Source: an uncultured Roseovarius sp. (GTDB lineage: Bacteria; Pseudomonadota; Alphaproteobacteria; Rhodobacterales; Rhodobacteraceae). Taken from it: 47,839 bases of DNA. This document shows positions 31,712-37,193 of the stretch, piece by piece. Positions within the stretch are counted from its first letter, which is position 1, and the number at the start of each line of letters is the position of its first letter. The notes below the pieces were generated by a model. It did not search any database. It was given only the letters and a program-made list of their open reading frames with translations, and was not told where the DNA came from. The translations under genes were made by a program, and so were the position numbers. The DNA lies in assembly GCA_947499555.1 (NCBI GenBank), contig CANMOU010000007.1, positions 1 to 47,839 on the forward strand, in the 5' to 3' direction.

Positions 31712-31840
31712 ATGGAAGACCCGATTTGCCCCCTTTGTCGCCGTCCCATTCCGCCCGATGTCCGGCAAAGCCTGCATCACCTGGTGCCGAAGCTGAAGGG
31801 CGGCAAGGGCGGGCCAACGGTGCTTTTGCATCAGATCTGC
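31712..31840 (+). pseudogene. HNH endonuclease gene, 5' part, interrupted by the transposon
   Basis: Codons 1-43 of a small HNH nuclease: MEDPICPLCRRPIPPDVRQS, then LHHLVPKLKGGKGG and TVLLHQIC. The reading frame runs into the transposon and stops four codons later (TAG at 31850-31852). The missing part continues in frame at 34978-35151 and begins with HNEIH, so the insertion separates the two halves of the catalytic motif. Joined, they would encode 97 residues, a normal length. The remnant cannot make an active nuclease. Confidence 0.93.
31832..31839. repeat. Target-site duplication, left copy (CAGATCTG)
   Basis: The 8-bp palindrome CAGATCTG lies just outside the left inverted repeat. The second copy is at 34978-34985. 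Removing the element and one copy restores the HNH reading frame exactly. Eight base pairs is the usual duplication length for IS1595-family elements. Confidence 0.92.
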
Positions 31841-31865
31841 GGCCTTAGGTAGCAAGCGCACCAAG
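31840..31865 (+). repeat. Left terminal inverted repeat
   Basis: 26 bases beginning CGGCCTTAGGTAGC. It matches the reverse complement of 34952-34977 except at positions 8 and 17. Confidence 0.93.
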
Positions 31866-31920
31866 CATCTGCTGGATCAAAAGTGTACGCTTGTCGCCAA
31901 AGACAAAAGCCCACTTTACG

Positions 31921-32310
31921 ATGCCCAGATCATACTTTCGCCCGATCAAAGAAGAGACGGTTATCAGCGTCCTGCACTACCTGCGCCAAGTCGCAGTGCG
32001 GGATGGACTGGATACCCTGCCACACGTTAACGCGTTGCTGGCCGCACGAGGGGTTGAACCCGAGGAGTTGGAGGTGCCGCGCAAGACGCCCAAGGCATTC
32101 CGCAAAGGTGAGTTGCGTCGGTTGGTGCTGGAAGCGCTCAGAGATGGACCTCAGACGGGCGCAGAGATTGCGCGCAAGGTACAGGGGCAGAAGCCTGAGT
32201 TAACGTTCAAGCAGACTTACAAGCGGGTTTATATCTGTCTGAATACGCTTAAGGGGCGCGGTGTGGTGAGGCTTGAAAAACACCTGTGGATCATTCTTGA
32301 TAGAATTTGA
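31921..32310 (+). CDS. Passenger gene A, putative winged-helix protein
   Basis: 129 residues. The C-terminal half (KGELRRLVLEALRDGPQTGA, then EIARKV, KQTYKRVYICLNTLKGRGVV, RLEKHLWIIL) reads as a winged helix-turn-helix: helix, turn, recognition helix rich in Lys/Tyr/Arg, then a two-strand wing. The N-terminal half may mediate dimer or partner contacts. ATG 31921 is the first ATG; a TTG at 31891 could add ten residues, and neither has a clear ribosome site. It ends in TGA, and its last codons overlap the -35 box of the downstream tRNA promoter. A regulator of that promoter is a natural guess, not shown. No known family recognised. Confidence 0.7.
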   Translation: MPRSYFRPIKEETVISVLHYLRQVAVRDGLDTLPHVNALLAARGVEPEELEVPRKTPKAFRKGELRRLVLEALRDGPQTGAEIARKVQGQKPELTFKQTYKRVYICLNTLKGRGVVRLEKHLWIILDRI

Positions 32311-32336
32311 CAGGCGATAATTGATAAGCTATCAAT
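32307..32336 (+). promoter_or_regulatory. Promoter and overlapping palindrome before the UUA-anticodon tRNA
   Basis: Perfect -35 TTGACA (32307-32312), 17-bp spacer and TATCAA -10 (32330-32335) predict a start near 32342, two bases before the tRNA. A 17-base inverted repeat, ATTGATA-AGC-TATCAAT (32320-32336), covers the -10, as expected for an operator where a repressor would block polymerase. Confidence 0.75.
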
Positions 32337-32343
32337 CAAGAGT

Positions 32344-32431
32344 GCCCGCATGGCGGAATGGTAGACGCAGCGGTTTTTAAAACCGAGGTCCTGTGCGGGG
32401 CGTGCCGGTTCGAGTCCGGCTGCGGGCACCA
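32344..32431 (+). tRNA. Leucine-type (class II) tRNA with anticodon UUA, predicted UAA suppressor
   Basis: An 88-nt class II cloverleaf. Acceptor GCCCGCA pairs with TGCGGGC, discriminator A73, encoded CCA. D arm is GCG/CGC. The anticodon stem is GCGGT with ACCGA, giving four pairs and a G27-A43 mismatch, and the loop TTTTAAA places TTA at positions 34-36. The variable arm is 17 nt and can pair GTCC with GGGC. The T arm is GCCGG/CCGGC. The body is leucine-like, but UAA (Leu) would require TTTAAAA in the loop. UUA pairs with the stop codon UAA. LeuRS does not read the anticodon, so charging with leucine is plausible. The mismatch and low-GC loop leave decay as an alternative. Confidence 0.82.
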
Positions 32432-32454
32432 CGTCGCAACCGAAAGGAAACCAA

Positions 32455-32856
32455 ATGGCGAGTGCAAAAGATCAGATGAAAATGCTTCAAGCAGAACTTG
32501 AACGGGTTCGGGATGAAATCTCGAAACTGAAAGTGGAAGAAGCACTGCTTGTCAAAATGCTTGGCAAAATGGGAGATAAAACCGTTTCTAAGGGTGGCAG
32601 AACACGATCACCTGCGGTTAAACCAGTGGTGCTTGATATAATGAAGGAGGTTGACGGGCGGGGCGCAACCACCGCCGAAGTCGATGAACGGGTACGACAT
32701 GTTGTGCCGTCTGTAGCGAAGGATACAGTTGGTTCTATTCTGTCGCGCCTCAAAAGTGACGGCGCTCTGACTTACATCGGGGAGCGTTATTATTTGAAGG
32801 GAAAAGAGCCTAGCGCAGAAGACGTTAACGCTATGGCGCTTAGAATGATTAAGTGA
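32455..32856 (+). CDS. Passenger gene B, coiled-coil plus winged-helix-like protein
   Basis: 133 residues. Residues 1-40 form a charged amphipathic helix with heptad character (QMKMLQAELERVRDEISKLK). Residues about 55-118 look like a winged helix (VVLDIMKEVDGRGATTAEVD, then GSILSRLKSDGALTYIGERY with a YYLKG wing). A strong ribosome site (AAAGGA) precedes ATG 32455, only 23 nt after the tRNA, so tRNA and gene B are probably one transcript. It ends in TGA, not TAA. A perfect hairpin follows, then the second tRNA. Family not recognised; nucleic-acid binding is inferred from the fold pattern only. Confidence 0.75.
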   Translation: MASAKDQMKMLQAELERVRDEISKLKVEEALLVKMLGKMGDKTVSKGGRTRSPAVKPVVLDIMKEVDGRGATTAEVDERVRHVVPSVAKDTVGSILSRLKSDGALTYIGERYYLKGKEPSAEDVNAMALRMIK

Positions 32857-32860
32857 ATTG

Positions 32861-32898
32861 GAAACGCCGGGGTTGCAGCCCCGGCGTTTCTGTTTGGT
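32861..32898 (+). terminator. Perfect 12-bp hairpin after gene B
   Basis: GAAACGCCGGGG (32861-32872) pairs with CCCCGGCGTTTC (32879-32890), followed by TGTTTGG. It could terminate, but the next tRNA starts 10 bases later with no visible promoter of its own. It may therefore act as a leaky terminator or as a processing stem in the tRNA precursor. Confidence 0.7.
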
Positions 32899-32899
32899 A

Positions 32900-32976
32900 G
32901 CCCTCGTAGCTCAATCGGATAGAGCAACCGTGTGCTAAATGGTAGGGTGCTGGTTCAAGTCCAGCCGGGGGCACCA
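32900..32976 (+). tRNA. Arginine-type (class I) tRNA with anticodon GCU
   Basis: A 77-nt class I cloverleaf. Acceptor GCCCTCG pairs with CGGGGGC (one G-U pair), discriminator A73, encoded CCA. The D loop has A20 after GG. Anticodon stem is ACCGT/ATGGT with one G-U pair, and the loop GTGCTAA puts GCT at 34-36. The variable loop is 5 nt. The T arm is GCTGG/CCAGC. GCU reads serine codons AGC/AGU, yet serine tRNAs have a long variable arm and this does not. A20, C35, U36 and A73 are arginine identity elements known from E. coli, so ArgRS charging is predicted. G32 is unusual (normally C or U). A conventional annotation would label it Ser by anticodon. Confidence 0.82.
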
Positions 32977-33030
32977 ATCGGAATAGACTAAGTTCCTGTG
33001 CGGGGTCTTTGTCGCATCCAGCTTTAGCCT

Positions 33031-33061
33031 ACAAAAAAAATAAAATTGACGCACGTCAATC
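33031..33061 (-). terminator. Rho-independent terminator of the transposase gene
   Basis: On the minus strand a 7-bp stem, ATTGACG/CGTCAAT (33045-33060), is followed by TTTTATTTTTTTTG. It lies just past the transposase stop at 33082 and insulates the tRNA side of the element. Confidence 0.85.
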
Positions 33062-33081
33062 TTGTTGACTCATCAAGTCTA

Positions 33082-34044
33082 TCAATTTGCTTTTTGCCAA
33101 TATCCCTTCCATTGGCGGCTGACCGGCGATCCCATTGCATTACTGACCAGCCGATGCGCTAATTCTCCATTGTCGCTACGACGATTATCTTCCAGCCATG
33201 CAGCGTGGTTCGCATACTGGTAAAGATGTTGTGGGCTGACGCCATGATGTTGACCTGTCACCATGCGGCGCAGGCGCGCAAAGTAGCTTTCTGCCATGTT
33301 GGTATGCTTGCCGTGGTCGCTGTAGCATTCGCTGTGGTTCACGCGCTCGACTTCCCAACCCATATGTAGCAAATCCCAATGGCTGGCTTCGTCGGCTGAC
33401 ATCGTGGCCATACGGTCTACGTTCTCACGTGCCAACGCCACTCCTTCGAACTCATTCTTGGTGACAATAGGCAGCGTACGACCTTCACGCTCGCGCAGGG
33501 CCACAACTACCCGACGCTTGCCGGTCTGGTTTTCTTTCAGGCGGCGATCCACACGGTTCTCTTTGACGTTCGCAGGGCGAACGTGGCCACCAAAGTATGC
33601 GCCATCAATCTCAACATGGCCCTCTAGAACCTCACCAGTCTGGACCTCTTGCGCCATCGCCTCACGCAGCTTGTGAGCCAGCACAAAGGCTGTCTTGTAT
33701 TGGCAATCCAGATCGCGGGACAACTGAATCATGGACACACCTTTGGCCGCGTTCACGATGATGCAGATAGCGGCCAGAAGATCTACAAAGGCCATCTTGC
33801 GGCTGGCAAAGATGGTGCCGGACGTAACCGAGAATTGGTGGTGACAGTTCTTGCACTTGAACTTGCGGCGCGTGGTGATGCTGTAGGTCTTGTCATGGCT
33901 ACAACGGGGACAAATTGCCTCGCCATTGGTCTCAGGCCAACGCATTTCACAGAACGTCTTATATGCCGCGTCCTCACCGCCCTTGTAGATCGAGCGAAGG
34001 CTGAGTGTGCGTGATGCGGCTGAGAGTAAGAAGTGCTGTGCCAT
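33082..34044 (-). CDS. IS1595-family (ISXO2-like) transposase
   Basis: 320 residues, full length for the family. N-terminal zinc ribbon with Cys45, Cys48 (CPRCSH), Cys64 and Cys67 (CKNCHHQFSVTSGTIF). The catalytic core starts with VEIDGAYFGG (Asp147), a second acidic site in TMSADEAS (Asp218) and HGKHTNMAESYFARLRR (Asn249, Glu252) as the third site. No frameshift or stop is present, so the enzyme looks intact. It is divergent from the DUF6471 gene; the 102-bp gap holds palindromes that may control both. The C-terminal part, GKAR-like in some relatives, ends RQWKGYWQKAN. Confidence 0.95.
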   Translation of the reverse strand: MAQHFLLSAASRTLSLRSIYKGGEDAAYKTFCEMRWPETNGEAICPRCSHDKTYSITTRRKFKCKNCHHQFSVTSGTIFASRKMAFVDLLAAICIIVNAAKGVSMIQLSRDLDCQYKTAFVLAHKLREAMAQEVQTGEVLEGHVEIDGAYFGGHVRPANVKENRVDRRLKENQTGKRRVVVALREREGRTLPIVTKNEFEGVALARENVDRMATMSADEASHWDLLHMGWEVERVNHSECYSDHGKHTNMAESYFARLRRMVTGQHHGVSPQHLYQYANHAAWLEDNRRSDNGELAHRLVSNAMGSPVSRQWKGYWQKAN

Positions 34045-34057
34045 TTGTATCGTATCC

Positions 34058-34145
34058 GTTACCTATGTAACAGATATGGTACGTTGACGTATCACATACA
34101 AGGGCATATGTAATAAATATATTACTTTTTATATCACAGGTGATA
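34058..34145. promoter_or_regulatory. Palindromes between transposase and DUF6471 genes
   Basis: GTTAC-CTAT-GTAAC at 34058-34071 and TATCAC-AG-GTGATA at 34132-34145 are perfect inverted repeats. A further half-site, GTATCAC, lies near 34090. The second palindrome ends one base before the DUF6471 ATG and covers its ribosome site. This AT-rich gap must contain both promoters; autoregulation is inferred. Confidence 0.5.
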
Positions 34146-34146
34146 C

Positions 34147-34353
34147 ATGCCCGAGCAAACCGAGTGGGAAATGAAGGCCGCAAACCTTCTCAAGGCGGAG
34201 TTGAAACGTAAGGGCGTGACTTACGCTGGATTGGCGGAATTAATTGGAGAGAAAGAGGTGAATATCCGCAATAAACTGTCCCGAGGGAAGTTTAGTGCGG
34301 CGTTTCTTCTTCAGTGTCTTGCTTCGATAGAATCTGACGCTCTTCGAATTTGA
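34147..34353 (+). CDS. DUF6471 helix-turn-helix-like small protein
   Basis: 68 residues. TEWEMKAANLLKAELKRKGV, TYAGLAELIGEKEVNIRNKL, SRGKFSAAFLLQCLASI is the DUF6471 pattern, which looks like a compact Cro/C1-type helix-turn-helix. Members are frequently found next to IS1595-type transposases, so a regulatory role in transposition is plausible. Its 3' end overlaps the convergent membrane-protein gene by 62 bp, an overlap unusually large for a host gene pair. Confidence 0.85.
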   Translation: MPEQTEWEMKAANLLKAELKRKGVTYAGLAELIGEKEVNIRNKLSRGKFSAAFLLQCLASIESDALRI

Positions 34354-34885
34354 GCCTAGGCAACATTGAAGAATACATACTGCGCGCAAAATCATTTTTG
34401 CCGCTTTCGATATACTTCAAGTATTCAGCAAAAAAAGCATTTACATCAGGGACATCACTCAACTGTCCGGGAACCTGAGGCAGGTCAAAGAAACTTAGCC
34501 GCTTATTCAAATCGCTAAGGTGTTTCTCAACGTCTATAAAATGACGAATGAACCAGTTGTTGCGGAAAATTAGTACGCCTGTGTGCGCTAAGTTTTTCAT
34601 GCGCCATCTTTGCCAAAAGGTGCTTGTCCTTTCAGCTTTGGTCAACAAGTGCACACACCACTCGTAACAAATACCACCCGAGATAAACAAACTCACATAA
34701 AGCACTGCGGGAGTTGTCGCAAAATCTATGATTTTGTCCAGGGTCATGCTGATCCAGCCCCATCCTTGCGGGACCAGATCGGAGAAGCCCGAAGAAGCAG
34801 CAAAGTTCTCAATGTTAAGGCCGAGTATGACCAACACCGGCCAAGTAAAAAGCCATCTAACACATTTCGACAATAGATCGCGCAT
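34292..34885 (-). CDS. Passenger membrane protein, family not recognised
   Basis: 197 residues with two hydrophobic helices at about residues 10-28 (LFTWPVLVILGLNIE) and 55-75 (TPAVLYVSLFISGGICYEW). A soluble, charged C-terminal part of about 115 residues follows, rich in aromatic and charged residues. GC is clearly lower than in host genes. Start at ATG 34885 with weak TTAGG upstream. It is the only passenger ending in TAA; a UAA readthrough would add 32 residues before a TGA, antisense to the DUF6471 gene. Function unknown. No toxin or transporter motif seen. Confidence 0.65.
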   Translation of the reverse strand: MRDLLSKCVRWLFTWPVLVILGLNIENFAASSGFSDLVPQGWGWISMTLDKIIDFATTPAVLYVSLFISGGICYEWCVHLLTKAERTSTFWQRWRMKNLAHTGVLIFRNNWFIRHFIDVEKHLSDLNKRLSFFDLPQVPGQLSDVPDVNAFFAEYLKYIESGKNDFARSMYSSMLPRLKFEERQILSKQDTEEETPH

Positions 34886-34951
34886 GACCTAAGAATTGCA
34901 CAATACACAAGTGAAAGTGGAGTCGTATTCATTCTAACCTCGATCTGAGGC

Positions 34952-34977
34952 CTTGGTGCGTTTGCTACCGAAGGCCG
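34952..34977 (-). repeat. Right terminal inverted repeat
   Basis: Reverse complement begins CGGCCTTCGGTAGC and matches the left repeat at 24 of 26 bases. Confidence 0.93.
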
Positions 34978-34985
34978 CAGATCTG
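34978..34985. repeat. Target-site duplication, right copy (CAGATCTG)
   Basis: Second copy of the 8-bp direct duplication; it leads in frame into the HNH gene 3' part (CAG ATC TGC CAC AAT). Confidence 0.92.
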
Positions 34986-35151
34986 CCACAATGAGATTCA
35001 CGCCACGCTGACCGAGGCGGAACTGGCGCGGGACTATTCTACGATCGACGCGCTCAGGACGCATCCGAGGTTGGAAAAGTTCGTGCACTGGATTGCCAAG
35101 CGGCCGCCGGGGTTTCATTCGAAGACACCCGGACGGCGGCGGAAAAGGTGA
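34978..35151 (+). pseudogene. HNH endonuclease gene, 3' part
   Basis: The frame reads QIC (the duplicated target site), then HNEIHATLTEAELARDY and, near the end, FVHWIAKRPPGFHSKTPG, with a TGA stop. With the 5' part at 31712-31840 it makes a 97-residue HNH protein with CPLC zinc knuckle, HH and HNEIH motif. Downstream is the multicopper oxidase gene after 54 bp, so the intact gene may once have been co-transcribed with it. Confidence 0.93.
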
Positions 35152-35205
35152 GACCTTGACGTTGAGGCGGGTTGCGCCAAAGTGGCGTAGAGGGAGATTG
35201 CTGAG

Positions 35206-36576
35206 ATGAGCCTGACGCGACGTGGATTCCTGGCCAGTGCCGGTGCAGGCACGCTGCTTGGCGCGGTGCCGGGCCGGGCTTCGCAAGGACCGGTGACGCT
35301 GGTCGCCCAGCCAGGTGAAGTGCAATTGGCGCCGGGCGAGTTCCCCAAGACCAAAGTCTGGACGTATGATCAGAGTGTCCCAGGGCCTCTCTTGCGTTAT
35401 TCTCGTGGCGATGAGTTACAGCTTCAGCTCACCAACAACCTACCGCAAGCCACCACAGTGCACTGGCATGGCTTACGCCTTCCAAATCTGATGGATGGCG
35501 TGCCGAATATGACCCAAAGCGAAATCCTCACAGGAGAGCAGTTTGATTATCGGTTCGCGCTAAAGGACGCAGGGACGTTCTGGTATCACCCGCATGTCAA
35601 TTCGCAGGAACAGATCTCTCGTGGTCTGTCGGGCGTTCTGATTGTGGACGAACCCGACGCGCCCGATGTGGATGATGAGATTGTCGTTGTGCTGGATGAC
35701 TGGCGTCTGGACGAAAACGCTCAGATGCACGAGTCCTTTGGCAATCGCCACGACATGTCGCATGCGGGTCGACTGGGCAATTTCGTCACGGTCAATGGCT
35801 TGCCGGAGTTAATTTCCCGACAGCCACGTGGTGCGCGTCTGCGTCTTCGGTTTGTCAATGTGGCCACCGCCCGCATTTTCGAGCTTCAACTGATCGACAT
35901 GACCGGGTGGATCATGGCGCTTGATGGAATGCCGCTCCCGGAGCCACAAAGCGTGGAGATATTGCGCCTCGCCCCTGCGCAAAGGGCCGATTTGTTTGTT
36001 GATCTGACGTCTGACGAGCCTGTTATTGGATCAGTTGAGCGAGATGGGACCTATGCGACGGTGAGCTTCGATGTGAGCGGTGGCGAGGTGACGGCAAGAC
36101 CTCATCCGCCGACATCTTTGCCGCCAAATGAGATGCCTGAGGTTGATCTTGAAGATGCACGGCGGACACCTGTGGTCATGGAGGGCGGGGCGATGCGAGG
36201 CCTGCCCGAAGAGGTGGTTTGGAAGGGGCAGGTTATGGATGCCCGACGCGCCGCTCAATCCGGGCAGTTCTGGGCCTTCAACGGGGTTTCCGGGCGTCCT
36301 GATGAGCCGCTGCTCAAAGCTTTCCAGGGAGAGACAGTGCGCATCCCGATCACCAACCGCACCGCTTTCCCCCATGCGATGCATCTGCATGGCATGCATT
36401 TTCGCGAAGTGCTGGACAACGGTGCGCTGGGTCCGTGGCGCGACACACTGTTGGTGCAGCGCGATGAGTCCCGCGAAATTGCATTTGTGGCCGATAATCC
36501 GGGCAACTGGATGTTCCACTGCCACATGGCCGCGCACCAGATGTCAGGCATGATGAGCTGGATACAGGTGGTTTAA
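35206..36576 (+). CDS. Tat-exported multicopper oxidase
   Basis: 456 residues, three cupredoxin domains. Twin-arginine signal TRRGFLASAGAGTLLGAVPG at residues 4-23. Copper ligands are complete: HWHG (His86, His88), WYHPH (His128, His130), HAMHLHGMHF (from His390) and HCHMAAHQM (His438, Cys439, His440, His444). The axial position probably is Met449. The enzyme should oxidise a substrate (cuprous ion, phenol or similar) with reduction of O2 to water in the periplasm. The start has GGGAGATTGCTGAG upstream. Specific substrate cannot be inferred; CueO, CopA or laccase-like are alternatives. Confidence 0.92.
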   Translation: MSLTRRGFLASAGAGTLLGAVPGRASQGPVTLVAQPGEVQLAPGEFPKTKVWTYDQSVPGPLLRYSRGDELQLQLTNNLPQATTVHWHGLRLPNLMDGVPNMTQSEILTGEQFDYRFALKDAGTFWYHPHVNSQEQISRGLSGVLIVDEPDAPDVDDEIVVVLDDWRLDENAQMHESFGNRHDMSHAGRLGNFVTVNGLPELISRQPRGARLRLRFVNVATARIFELQLIDMTGWIMALDGMPLPEPQSVEILRLAPAQRADLFVDLTSDEPVIGSVERDGTYATVSFDVSGGEVTARPHPPTSLPPNEMPEVDLEDARRTPVVMEGGAMRGLPEEVVWKGQVMDARRAAQSGQFWAFNGVSGRPDEPLLKAFQGETVRIPITNRTAFPHAMHLHGMHFREVLDNGALGPWRDTLLVQRDESREIAFVADNPGNWMFHCHMAAHQMSGMMSWIQVV

Positions 36577-37193
36577 GGCGTCCGTTGACAGAGCGCCTTG
36601 ATGGCGGCGGCATGATCGGCGGTGGCTGACAAGGTGTCGGCGCAGAGTGCCTTTGCGGTGTCAAGCAGATCTTGTGCTTCGACGATCTTGTCAAAAAGCC
36701 CCCACTGAAGGGCCTGCTCTGCCTCGATTTTTTGGCCCGCCATGAGAATTGTCTTGGCCCGGGACAGCCCGATCAGCTGAACCAGACGACCAGGATCGGA
36801 CGGTTGCGGCAAAAACCCAAGGCGCATCACTGGGTAAAATATCTTGGCAGAGGCGACAGACAGGCGCAAATCACACGCCAGCACCATGCCGATTGCCCCG
36901 CCAGCGACGGTCCCGTTCAGCGCGGCGATGCTCAGGCCGGGCAGGGCGGCGATGGCACCCGAAAGACGTTCCCAGACCGGGTCCGTGGCAAGACCGGTCT
37001 TGGCCGCCTCAAGGTCCATCCCGGCCGAGAATACCTTGCCCTCGCCAGTAAGAATGATCGCGCGCGAGTCCTGTGCGGCTTCGGCGATTTCGGCAAGCTC
37101 AACGAGCATGGCGCGGGTCAGCGAATTCGCCTTGTCCGGACGAGCAATGGTTACACGCCAAAGCCCATCCTCGCTTTTGTCGAGGCGGATCAT
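36573..37193 (-). CDS. Enoyl-CoA hydratase/isomerase family protein
   Basis: 206 residues, shorter than the 255-260 residue norm. Crotonase fold: RPDKANSLTRAMLVEL, oxyanion-hole FSAGMDLE and LNGTVAGGAIGMVLACDLRL. The usual catalytic Glu pair is not evident: the FLPQPSD segment replaces the canonical FxPExG. The reaction is therefore uncertain. ATG 37193 overlaps the upstream SDR gene by 4 bp (ATGA). The multicopper oxidase stop at 36576 and this stop at 36573 overlap. Confidence 0.85.
   Translation of the reverse strand: MIRLDKSEDGLWRVTIARPDKANSLTRAMLVELAEIAEAAQDSRAIILTGEGKVFSAGMDLEAAKTGLATDPVWERLSGAIAALPGLSIAALNGTVAGGAIGMVLACDLRLSVASAKIFYPVMRLGFLPQPSDPGRLVQLIGLSRAKTILMAGQKIEAEQALQWGLFDKIVEAQDLLDTAKALCADTLSATADHAAAIKALCQRTP

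Larger units (their letters stand above)
31840..34977. mobile_element. IS1595-family (ISXO2-like) transposon with tRNA and protein passengers, 3138 bp
   Basis: The element is bounded by 26-bp inverted repeats (31840-31865 and 34952-34977, 24 of 26 matching) and an 8-bp duplication, CAGATCTG. It splits an HNH gene whose two halves match in frame outside it. Contents in order: winged-helix-like gene A (+), leucine-type tRNA with UUA anticodon (+), gene B (+), arginine-type tRNA with GCU anticodon (+), transposase (-), DUF6471 gene (+), membrane-protein gene (-). Local GC is lower than in the surrounding host genes. IS1595 elements are known to carry passenger genes; tRNA passengers are not something I know to be described. 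Ends shift by one base if the duplication is read as 9 bp. Confidence 0.92.

Noticed and set aside
32344-32431. The leucine-type tRNA as an integrase attachment site
   Set aside because: No integrase gene is present and no second copy of its 3' end occurs nearby. The element boundaries are IS1595 inverted repeats with a target duplication.
34292-34294. Programmed UAA readthrough of the membrane-protein gene
   Set aside because: The 32-residue extension is antisense to DUF6471 and shows no recognisable motif, so readthrough is not claimed as a feature.
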